This document shows positions 1 through 7,279 of a stretch of DNA of 64,000 nucleotides, one piece after another. Both the position numbers and the translations under genes were made by a program. Each line of letters starts with the position of its first letter. The stretch's first letter is position 1. The stretch is from assembly GCA_015056565.1 (NCBI GenBank), contig SVGB01000012.1, positions 31,317 through 95,316 on the forward strand, given 5' to 3'. The DNA is from Butyrivibrio sp. Lineage in GTDB: Bacteria > Bacillota > Clostridia > Lachnospirales > Lachnospiraceae. The notes below the pieces were generated by a model. It was not told the DNA's origin and searched no databases. It was given only the letters and a program-made list of their open reading frames with translations.

Positions 1-506
1 ATCCAAATTCAGATCACGACTTTGGAAAAGACATTATTCCTAAGATGCTCAGTGAAAAGAGAGGTCTTTTTGCTTACGAGTTCAAGGGCTACTGGAAGGA
101 TGTAGGAACCATCGATTCCCTTTGGGAGGCCAATATGGACCTGCTTGATCCAAAAAACTCCCTTAACCTTAACGACTCTTCATGGCTTATCTATACAGAG
201 GACGTTTCTACTCTTCCTCAGTACATTGGAAAAGAGGCCAAGATCAAACGCGCGTATATAACTCAGGGCGTAAGAGTTGAGGGCTCCGTAACCAATTCCG
301 TTCTGTTTACAGGAGCTGTGGTTGGCAAGGGTGCCAAGGTAATTGACTCGGTACTTATGCCAGGTGCAGTTGTTGAAGAAGGGGCTATTGTCACAAGAGC
401 TCTTGTGGCTGAAAATGTCCGTATCGGCAAGAAAGTTAAGATAGGTTCCAAAAATAGCGAGAACATTGAGCTCGTAGCTAAAAATGTGAAAGGAGGAACA
501 AAGTAA
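1..506 (+). CDS. glgC: Glucose-1-phosphate adenylyltransferase, catalytic subunit GlgC (5' end outside window)
   Basis: This is the C-terminal part of GlgC, which makes ADP-glucose from glucose-1-phosphate and ATP, the committed step of glycogen synthesis. The reading frame is already open at position 3 and begins with residues [14 protein letters not shown], a strongly conserved GlgC stretch. [20 protein letters not shown] follows, and then the left-handed beta-helix with hexapeptide-type repeats (for example [19 protein letters not shown]). About 167 residues are visible; the nucleotide-binding N-terminus lies to the left of the window. Its stop codon overlaps the glgD start by one base (TAATG), so the two are translationally coupled. 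The cut is only the window edge, not a broken gene. Confidence 0.95.
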   Translation, partial: PNSDHDFGKDIIPKMLSEKRGLFAYEFKGYWKDVGTIDSLWEANMDLLDPKNSLNLNDSSWLIYTEDVSTLPQYIGKEAKIKRAYITQGVRVEGSVTNSVLFTGAVVGKGAKVIDSVLMPGAVVEEGAIVTRALVAENVRIGKKVKIGSKNSENIELVAKNVKGGTK

Positions 507-1624
507 TGGCAGCTAGCGCATTCGGTATCATCTCCTCCGCAGACAACACCATACATGTTGAGGGACTTCACGACTATCGTCCAATCGGCGCTTTCTCATT
601 CCTTGGAAGATTCCGTGTAATTGACTTCCCTATTTCAAACATGAGTAACTCAGGCATCAACCGTATTCAGGTTTATGTCCGTTCCCGTCCAAGATCTATC
701 GCTGAACACGTAGGATCAGGAAGACATTACAACATCAACAGTAAGAGAGGTAAGATACAGCTTTTATTCTCTACCAACTCTGCTGCCCGTTCCATCTACA
801 ACAATGATATCAACGCCTACAACGAGAACCTTGATATCATCCAGCGTATGCATCAGGACTACGTTATCATCGCTCCTAGCTACATGGTTTACAAGCAGGA
901 CTACAAGCAGCTCCTTGACGCCCACATCGCTTCAGGCGCTGACATCACTCTCCTCTACCACAAGGTTGACAATGCAAGAGAGTATTTTAAGAACTGCCAC
1001 ACCATTACAGTGAACAAGCAAAAGGGCGTTTCATCAATCGATAAGAACCTTGGAACAGCCAACAGCAAGAACATCCTTATGGATACTTACTGCATGAAGA
1101 AGGACATCTTCATCGAGCTGATCAAGGACGCAAGCTGGATGTCATCAATGTACACTCTTGCTGATATCATCAATATCATGTGCAAGCAGATGGATGTAAG
1201 AGCTTATCAGCACAAGGGCTACTTCGCATCACTTACCAGCCTTGAAGATTACTTCCACTCCTCAATGGAGCTTATTGATTACGACACAGCCAGCGATCTT
1301 TTCAAGGCAGACTGGCCAATCTATACAAGGACCACAGACTCCTGTCCTACCCAGTACTATGACAGTGCCAAGGTTACAAATTCCTTCGTAAGTAATGGCT
1401 GCTCCATCGAAGGTACAATAGACAGCTCTATCATCGGTCGTAGCGTTGTGATCAAGAAGGGAGCCACTATCAAGAACTCCATTATCATGGCCTATGCTGT
1501 TATCGAGGAAGGTGTTCACATTGAAAATGCCATCGTAGATAAATGGGCACATATCATTCACGCCAAGAACATCAGAGGCGACGCTGAGACTCCTCAGTAC
1601 ATCAAGAGAAACGATACGCTTTAA
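506..1624 (+). CDS. glgD: Glucose-1-phosphate adenylyltransferase, GlgD regulatory subunit
   Basis: This 372-aa protein is the GlgD partner of GlgC found in Firmicutes. It starts [18 protein letters not shown] and carries the nucleotidyltransferase-like core around residues 20-240 (RPIGAFSFLGRFRVIDFPIS) and a C-terminal beta-helix from about 280 onward. In the family GlgD is mostly non-catalytic and boosts or modulates GlgC in a mixed tetramer. The first glycine-rich ATP loop of GlgC is degenerate here, as usual for GlgD. The start is coupled to glgC by a TAATG overlap, with AAAGGAGG just upstream. A hairpin terminator follows immediately. Confidence 0.95.
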   Translation: MAASAFGIISSADNTIHVEGLHDYRPIGAFSFLGRFRVIDFPISNMSNSGINRIQVYVRSRPRSIAEHVGSGRHYNINSKRGKIQLLFSTNSAARSIYNNDINAYNENLDIIQRMHQDYVIIAPSYMVYKQDYKQLLDAHIASGADITLLYHKVDNAREYFKNCHTITVNKQKGVSSIDKNLGTANSKNILMDTYCMKKDIFIELIKDASWMSSMYTLADIINIMCKQMDVRAYQHKGYFASLTSLEDYFHSSMELIDYDTASDLFKADWPIYTRTTDSCPTQYYDSAKVTNSFVSNGCSIEGTIDSSIIGRSVVIKKGATIKNSIIMAYAVIEEGVHIENAIVDKWAHIIHAKNIRGDAETPQYIKRNDTL

Positions 1625-1636
1625 GCACAAAATAAT

Positions 1637-1675
1637 AAAGGTTCCACGATCTGACGATCATGGAACCTTTTATTA
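1637..1675. terminator. Bidirectional terminator between glgD and the chemoreceptor gene
   Basis: A 10-bp stem (AAAGGTTCCA at 1637-1646 with TGGAACCTTT at 1661-1670) is extended inward by GATC/GATC and has A-rich and T-rich flanks. It lies between two convergent genes and can serve both. Confidence 0.8.
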
Positions 1676-1715
1676 TGCTTTGAATTATTTCTTTTGATGA
1701 AAAGGGCCTGGTATA

Positions 1716-3785
1716 TCAGTTCAGCTTGAACTTTCCTACGATTTCTTCCAGAGTTCCTGCTATTTCTTCCTGCTTGCTGGACATGTCGTTTACGTTATTT
1801 ACTACATCCGCAGCAGCCATAACAGAATCATTTACTTTGCTGGACAGATCAGCTGTATCCTGTGTGGATTCAGCAATGTTCTGGATAGCCTTGGATACTT
1901 CTTCCATTGCAGATCTGATATTCTCAACCATCTGTGCGATGTTCTCAGAAGATCCGCCGAAAGAATCAGCATCATCACCATACTGCTTAGCTACATTTAC
2001 GAAGTTATCATAATCAGGTGTAACTGTCTCTTTGATGAACTCAAGGAGTTCGCCTGAAGAATTGGAAAGAGTTCCAAATGCTTCCTGTACACCGTCGATG
2101 GTTTCTCTGATCTGCTCTACAGCCTCTGATGTGCTGCTTGCAAGCTTGTTGATCTCTGAAGCAACTACTGCAAAGCCCTTACCAGCATCCCCTGCTCTGG
2201 CAGCCTCAATACTTGCATTAAGTGAAAGGAGGTTGATCTGATCAGCAATCTCAGCGATAGTATCTGCAAGGGTTCCAATCTGATCTACTACCTTAGCCTT
2301 TTCACTTGCTTCTGCAAGATCTGCTTCTCTTTGCTCTGCTATATTGATAGCGTTGTCATAAGCCTGCTTTGACTGCTTCTCGATCTCTCTTGCTCTATCC
2401 TTGATATCTGCAGCTTCTGTACTTGTCTTTTCAGTCTCATTTGCAAGCTGCTGAACTGATGCATTAACTTCTTCAACAGAAGCATTAACCTGCTCTGTAG
2501 CTGCTCCAGATGACATCATAGCGTCATTGACGCCTGACATATTGGTCTGGATACTTGAGAACTGTCCGGAAAGCTCTGTTGCCATACTTGCAAGTCCTGA
2601 GGATGTCTCTGATACCTGAACTGACTCATCTGAGATCTTACTGATAACATCTCTGTTACTCTCAAACATGTTATTGAGGGAGTCACTCATCTGACCAAGC
2701 TCATCACCACTCTTTGTTCTGATCTTATTAACTGTAAAGTCTCCACTTGCCAGGGATCCAGCAAAAGCCTTAACATTGTTGATACTCTTTGAAATTCTCA
2801 TTACAAAGATATAAATGATCACTGCACCAGCAATAAGAGCAAGGATACAGATAATTGCAAGCTTCATGCTGGCAGCCTGAACTGGTTCTTCAAGTTCAGC
2901 TATATCCATTCTGATGACAAGCTTCCAGTTAACATCAGGAATGGTAACAAATGTCAGAAGGATGTTATTGCCATTTTCCATGAAAGCACCCATCTGAGGG
3001 GAAGTTGAATCTCTTGTCATGATCTCCTGACCCGTAGCTGCAAGGTTGGGATTATCATCATTTGTGATAAGTACGCCATTCGCAACCTTCTCAGGATCGC
3101 TGCAATACAGGTATGTGCCCTGTGAATCAAGAAGCATAGCAGTACCTGTTTTGCCAACTGTGATGCTTGATATCATATTATCAATATCAGCAAGGGACAT
3201 ATCAACTGTCACACAGCCAATATACGTTCCATTGTCGTAGATTGGTGCAGAGCAGCTGGCCATAACTGTTCCGGATGTAGGGTCATAGTAAGGATCAGTT
3301 ATCATCGCCTGGCCCTCTGAAAGGGACTTGGCGTTCAGATAGTACTCCTGATTGAAGTAGTCATATTCAGCATTGCTGTAATCGTATGTTTCAACGATAT
3401 TACCGCCATCTTTATACCAGTATGGACCTACATACATTTCATTCTGATCAAAAACATAAGGCTCAAACCAGATTCCTGAACCAAGCACAGAATCATTGTT
3501 GGCTATGATCTTGTTAATGGTTCCCTTGTAGTTATCCATAGTAACAAAACGATAGGATGTGGAGATCATCTGAGCAATGTCAACACAGGAAGTCTTGATG
3601 ATCTTTAACTTACCATCAACAATGTTCGCATTGGCAATAACAGTCTCATTCATTGTTTCAGTGTTCATCTCCTGCATCGTTGTGGAGATCTGATTAGCTG
3701 AAACATAGGTCAGGACTGCCATAGCTATTGCCATAACTGGAAGGATACACAGTAGCATCTTGGCTCTTAGACTTAATTTTTTCAT
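1716..3785 (-). CDS. Methyl-accepting chemotaxis protein with extracellular Cache sensor
   Basis: This 689-aa membrane chemoreceptor senses a ligand outside the cell and controls the CheA kinase. The visible order is: an N-terminal membrane helix (about residues 10-30), an extracellular dCache-type domain (about 35-300, with [13 protein letters not shown] and the [20 protein letters not shown] stretch), a second membrane helix (about 310-330), HAMP, and a long coiled-coil signalling domain. The signalling tip is canonical ([19 protein letters not shown] followed by [13 protein letters not shown]). I place the start at 3785 because AAAGGGG sits seven bases upstream; a longer frame reaches 3803 without a better ribosome site. 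No ligand can be assigned from sequence. Confidence 0.9.
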   Translation of the reverse strand: MKKLSLRAKMLLCILPVMAIAMAVLTYVSANQISTTMQEMNTETMNETVIANANIVDGKLKIIKTSCVDIAQMISTSYRFVTMDNYKGTINKIIANNDSVLGSGIWFEPYVFDQNEMYVGPYWYKDGGNIVETYDYSNAEYDYFNQEYYLNAKSLSEGQAMITDPYYDPTSGTVMASCSAPIYDNGTYIGCVTVDMSLADIDNMISSITVGKTGTAMLLDSQGTYLYCSDPEKVANGVLITNDDNPNLAATGQEIMTRDSTSPQMGAFMENGNNILLTFVTIPDVNWKLVIRMDIAELEEPVQAASMKLAIICILALIAGAVIIYIFVMRISKSINNVKAFAGSLASGDFTVNKIRTKSGDELGQMSDSLNNMFESNRDVISKISDESVQVSETSSGLASMATELSGQFSSIQTNMSGVNDAMMSSGAATEQVNASVEEVNASVQQLANETEKTSTEAADIKDRAREIEKQSKQAYDNAINIAEQREADLAEASEKAKVVDQIGTLADTIAEIADQINLLSLNASIEAARAGDAGKGFAVVASEINKLASSTSEAVEQIRETIDGVQEAFGTLSNSSGELLEFIKETVTPDYDNFVNVAKQYGDDADSFGGSSENIAQMVENIRSAMEEVSKAIQNIAESTQDTADLSSKVNDSVMAAADVVNNVNDMSSKQEEIAGTLEEIVGKFKLN

Positions 3786-3995
3786 CTGGTTACCCCTTTT
3801 CATAAGAAAACTGATTGTAAATTAAATAAATTGTTTGAATTATTTAACATCAAATTAATTTTACTATAACATCACATATTAATGTTCTTAAAAAAGTATA
3901 AAAACAGATGAATATATAATAAATCAAACAACTATGATAAAATGAATATATATACGTAATTTCACCATTCTATGATTTATGATCGGGGAAAACTT

Positions 3996-5480
3996 ATGAA
4001 TGTTGAGCAGTTAAAAAAAGCCAATACAAATTGTTTTTATATTGTGATCACCACCATCGCCCTTGGAGTGGTCATCACCATTGCAAATATAATAATTAAC
4101 GGCTTTACAATTCCAAAGCTTATCATAGTGATCAGCGCGCTTGTTTTAGGTCTTATGGCAATAAATGGTGGCTTCAAACATCCTACAAGCAGTAAGGGAT
4201 CCCTTCTTATCGTTGGCTCTGCCACTTTCTTTTTTGCAATCTACGTGCTCATGTCTGACAAGCCCATCAGCCTCTCATTTGCTCTTCCCATCCTTCTTTG
4301 CAGCATCGTTTATCTTGACCTCAAATTATGCAGATATGAGATGATCGTAATGAGCATCTCTTTTGTAGTCTGTCTGGTAAAAGATATTGTGATCACAAAA
4401 AACTTTGATATCACATGGTTTTTTGCCGTGATAATTCTGGTACTGTCCTTTGTTGCCTGCTTTTTTTCCATAAAGAGCCTCAACGAATTCAGGAGCGAAA
4501 ACAACTACTATGTCAGTGCCGGAGCTGAAAAGACCCTTAAGACTGGCAGCGATATGGCTGATGTCGCCGGAAACATTTCCTCTCTCATAGACAAATCCAA
4601 GGATAATCTCTTTGAACTTACAAAGCTCATGGAAGCCCAGAAGTTTGTTCTAACTGACGCATCCCGTAGCATAGACTCCAATACCAATGTTATCAATGTT
4701 CAGACCCGCAGGATCCAGGTTGTCAGTGACAAAGAGTCAGCCATAACAGTGGCAAATCAGGACCTGGAATCCTCTTCTGCCGATATACAAAGAGCTGTTA
4801 AGGAAAGCCTTACTATGGTAACTGACGTCAAGGAGAGCTATAGAGAAGTCACTCAAAAAAGCGACCTTGCAGCACAGAAAGCAAAAGCTCTTATGATCAA
4901 GGTTGAAAGCGTCAAAAAGCTTGTGGACGCATTTGGTGGTATAGCAAAGCAGGCAGAACTTATTGCCCTCCACGCCAGCATAGAAGCTTCCAAGGCTGGA
5001 TCTGAAGGTTCAGGACTTGTGGCTGTAGCTAATGACATCAGAGCATACGGCGAAAAAAATGCTTCTGCAGCCTCCAAGATTTCTGATATCATTGCAGCTT
5101 TTTCAGTAAGCGTTCAGGATATTATAAACGCCTCAGACAGTTCTGCTGATTCAATATCAAAGCAAAGTGAAATGCTTGATAAAGTCGGATATAACCTTCT
5201 TGGCCTTGAGAATAAGGTTTCAGATGTTCTGTCCAACTACAACAATGCCCACCAGGAAATAGAGTCCTTCCTGTCCTCTTCCTCTGAGATCAAGGACAGC
5301 ATTGGGTCTTTATCATCTGCCAACAGCAAGGCTGCAGCTTTACTTCAGCAGAGTTTTGACACCACAGATCAGGCTGACGAAAAATTTAACGAATTTAAGA
5401 CAATTCTCGGAGACGTGTTCTCTGAAGCAAATACACTTATTGACCTCCACGAAAAAGCCATGTCTCAGGCGGAATTTTAG
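3996..5480 (+). CDS. Membrane-anchored methyl-accepting-chemotaxis-like protein with degenerate signalling tip
   Basis: This protein has 494 aa. The first about 170 residues form some six hydrophobic membrane helices with very short loops and no extracellular sensor domain. The rest is a long helical coiled coil like the chemoreceptor signalling domain. The hairpin tip is recognisable but altered: IAKQAELIALHASIEASKAG and SEGSGLVAVANDIRAYG replace the usual QTNLLALNAAIEAARAGE...GRGFAVVA pattern. It could signal through a divergent CheA/CheW set, sense membrane state, or act as a scaffold. The start at 3996 follows GGGGAA at a good distance; an upstream ATG at 3972 lacks one. It is divergent from the canonical receptor at 1716-3785. 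Confidence 0.75.
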   Translation: MNVEQLKKANTNCFYIVITTIALGVVITIANIIINGFTIPKLIIVISALVLGLMAINGGFKHPTSSKGSLLIVGSATFFFAIYVLMSDKPISLSFALPILLCSIVYLDLKLCRYEMIVMSISFVVCLVKDIVITKNFDITWFFAVIILVLSFVACFFSIKSLNEFRSENNYYVSAGAEKTLKTGSDMADVAGNISSLIDKSKDNLFELTKLMEAQKFVLTDASRSIDSNTNVINVQTRRIQVVSDKESAITVANQDLESSSADIQRAVKESLTMVTDVKESYREVTQKSDLAAQKAKALMIKVESVKKLVDAFGGIAKQAELIALHASIEASKAGSEGSGLVAVANDIRAYGEKNASAASKISDIIAAFSVSVQDIINASDSSADSISKQSEMLDKVGYNLLGLENKVSDVLSNYNNAHQEIESFLSSSSEIKDSIGSLSSANSKAAALLQQSFDTTDQADEKFNEFKTILGDVFSEANTLIDLHEKAMSQAEF

Positions 5481-5498
5481 AAAATTTTTCTAAATTTT
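5476..5498 (+). terminator. AT-rich hairpin at the end of the chemoreceptor-like gene
   Basis: TTTAGAAA (5476-5483) and TTTCTAAA (5487-5494) flank a 3-base loop and are followed by TTTT. The stem overlaps the stop codon. It is weak because it is almost all A-T. Confidence 0.45.
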
Positions 5499-5605
5499 CG
5501 CACAAAAGGGTTATATTAGTGCGAATAAATCCGTTATAATAATAGATAGTAGATAAATTCTACTGTTAAATATTTTTACAATTTGGGAAAGGAGGTAAAT
5601 AGTGT

Positions 5606-5779
5606 ATGACAGCTACATGCGACGTTAAAATGGAAGTGATTGACTGCATTCTTCACGATTGTGAAAATGAGTACTATCCAGACCCAGAAAGAGTAGCTCA
5701 TATTACAGGACTACCATTGGGGGTTGTTTTTGATTATCTTATCGAACTCAAAAATCAAGGCCGTCTCGGCAAGCGCTGA
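5606..5779 (+). CDS. 57-aa protein of unknown function, possible winged-helix fragment
   Basis: I do not recognise the family. The 57-codon frame starts MTATCDVKMEVIDCILHDCE and ends with GRLGKR. It is preceded by a strong AAAGGAGG (5588-5595), and a TATAAT-type -10 lies at 5535-5540. A clean stem-loop terminator follows at 5821. Three cysteines lie in the first 20 residues. The second half (DPERVAHITGLPLGVVFDYL, then IELKNQGRL) has the spacing of a small helix-turn-helix or winged-helix element. The gene is therefore a self-contained transcription unit that a length cut-off would miss. Function and DNA binding are inference only. Confidence 0.65.
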   Translation: MTATCDVKMEVIDCILHDCENEYYPDPERVAHITGLPLGVVFDYLIELKNQGRLGKR

Positions 5780-5820
5780 TTCAAAGAATGGAGAAATCTA
5801 ATGGAAGAACAGCAATATTA

Positions 5821-5855
5821 AAGGTCCTATGCATGTAAAGCATAGGACCTTTTCA
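5821..5855. terminator. Bidirectional terminator
   Basis: A perfect 12-bp stem (AAGGTCCTATGC at 5821-5832 with its complement at 5840-5851) encloses a 7-base loop. T-rich sequence on the right and A/T-rich on the left allow it to end both the 57-aa gene and the gene on the other strand. Confidence 0.85.
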
Positions 5856-5867
5856 TTTACAATACTA

Positions 5868-6119
5868 TCAGAGCAACTCAACCGGCTCGTGGGTAAAATC
5901 ACCCTTACCATCTTTATATATGCTTCTTACAAAATCAATAGCTCTCTGGCCAGACTCTTCTATCGGCACATTCTGGCTGTAAATATATTTAAGCTCATCT
6001 CCGTTGGTCAATACAAAGTTGATCTGTGTTCCGCTGATCTTGCCATCACCAAAATCCAGTGGCTGAACTTCTACTGAACTTACATCCTTAAGTACACCTT
6101 CACTAAAAAGAACAAGCAT
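5868..6119 (-). CDS. 83-aa conserved hypothetical protein
   Basis: A small soluble protein (MLVLFSEGVLKDVSSVEVQP...) with no signal peptide. The ribosome site AAGGAGG lies directly upstream of the ATG and a terminator lies at the 3' end, so expression is likely. The sequence alternates beta-strand-like segments (INFVLTNGDELKYIYSQNVP) and one likely helix (QRAIDFVRSIYKD). I do not recognise the family. It sits about 105 bases downstream of the lipoprotein gene on the same strand and may share its transcript. Confidence 0.6.
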   Translation of the reverse strand: MLVLFSEGVLKDVSSVEVQPLDFGDGKISGTQINFVLTNGDELKYIYSQNVPIEESGQRAIDFVRSIYKDGKGDFTHEPVELL

Positions 6120-6224
6120 TATTTACCTCCTTGTGAATCTTTGATATTTCAATCAAAAGTTAACAACGTGATAAATATATAATAACACTTATGTTCCACT
6201 ATAATTATTAAAAGATTATATATT

Positions 6225-7028
6225 TTACTGGTCGGTGCTTTCCTGAGATGAAGCTTCAGAAGCAGCTTCTGAGGCAGTCTCCGTGTCTGTGCTTGCATCT
6301 GTTGCAGTAGTATCTGTGTCGGTGGCTGGTGCTCCGGTACCTGCTATAGAGCTGTCATAGCTCTGTACTGAAGTTACATACCAGCTTCCTGTCTCTTCAT
6401 TCTTGTTAAGAGTAAGAGCAAGCATATAAGTAACAGGATCTGCAGCCTTTATCTCCTCCTCATAAATACCAAGAGCAATAAGGATAAGGTCATTACATGC
6501 CTTTTCCACTGCTGCCTCCGCTCCCTGCTCGTTGGTTATCGTAAGGAGTTCTTCCTGATTGTCATTGTTGTACTGTTCTGATGCCTTGCTGAATTTGCTC
6601 TGTGATGCCTCATTGGTAATGACGTCATAAGGGAAGCTGTTAGTCATGGTAATATAAGCTGTGGCCACATTTCCATCTTCGCTCATGGCAATATCAGTGA
6701 TTTCATACTCCTCAAGCATGGAAGAATACAGTGCATAAAATTCATCAAGCTCTGCAACTGTCTCGTCTTCAAGATTGGGATTGCCAAGGCTTGTTGTGAG
6801 CTGCTCCTTAAGTGCCTCTGCATCAAAAAGCTGAACAAAACTTCCATTTGCAACTTCATCAGATGAGTACTGGTTGATCCCGTCCTGAGAACCAGTCTTG
6901 ACCGCCTCCATAAACCCTTCTGCAGCCTCCCTGACAGCTCCCTGATCCTTGGACTCACAGCCCGTAAGAGCAGACACCATAGTAAATACTGTAGCCACGA
7001 CCACAGCAGTTTTCTTAAATTTGAACAT
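6225..7028 (-). CDS. Secreted lipoprotein of unknown function
   Basis: This 267-aa protein has an N-terminal signal (MFKFKKTAVVVATVFTMVSA) ending in the lipobox LTGC with the lipid-modified Cys at residue 24. A mixed domain of about 200 residues follows, rich in acidic residues (FMEAVKTGSQDGINQYSSDE), and the tail is made almost only of T, D, A, S and E. The body resembles the general pattern of small DUF-type lipoproteins with an NTF2-like fold, but I cannot name it. I start at 7028 because the signal peptide begins there; the frame runs upstream to 7148 without a matching ribosome site and through non-signal sequence. Confidence 0.7.
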   Translation of the reverse strand: MFKFKKTAVVVATVFTMVSALTGCESKDQGAVREAAEGFMEAVKTGSQDGINQYSSDEVANGSFVQLFDAEALKEQLTTSLGNPNLEDETVAELDEFYALYSSMLEEYEITDIAMSEDGNVATAYITMTNSFPYDVITNEASQSKFSKASEQYNNDNQEELLTITNEQGAEAAVEKACNDLILIALGIYEEEIKAADPVTYMLALTLNKNEETGSWYVTSVQSYDSSIAGTGAPATDTDTTATDASTDTETASEAASEASSQESTDQ

Positions 7029-7139
7029 ATACCTAAAAAATCTCCTTAACCAAATATAGTCCCAGTGGGCTTTCCCACAATTATTACAATTTTCGTAACA
7101 CAATGGATAGTATAGCATAACTCCGCCATTTATCCAAGT

Positions 7140-7209
7140 ACAAGACACGGGGACGGTTCTACTGTCTCATTGCACACAATGAGACAGTAGAACCGTCCCC
7201 GTGTCTTGT
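7140..7209. repeat. REP-type palindrome, isolated copy
   Basis: A 33-bp arm (7140-7172, containing GACACGGGGACGGTTCTACT) and its exact complement (7177-7209) enclose a 4-base CACA loop. The same unit recurs at 23056-23217, 24101-24168 and 25062-25128 around the transposase gene at 24174-24917, in the CTTCTGTCTC or CTACTGTCTC form. The copy lies in the spacer between two leftward genes. Confidence 0.9.
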
Positions 7210-7225
7210 CACCGTATCTTGTGCA

Positions 7226-7257
7226 TGAAAAAAGGGCCTACTTTCCGGTAAGCCCCT
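7226..7257 (-). terminator. Terminator of the Fe-S/FAD oxidoreductase gene
   Basis: Read leftward, GGGCTTAC and GTAGGCCC form an 8-bp stem with one wobble pair (7248-7255 and 7234-7241). A run of six T follows. Confidence 0.8.
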
Positions 7258-7279
7258 AATGTTACTTGGATAATATGTA

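Noticed and set aside
5801..5821. Six-codon frame (MEEQQY) after the 57-aa gene
   Set aside because: It is too short to judge and lies against the terminator stem; no reason to call it translated.
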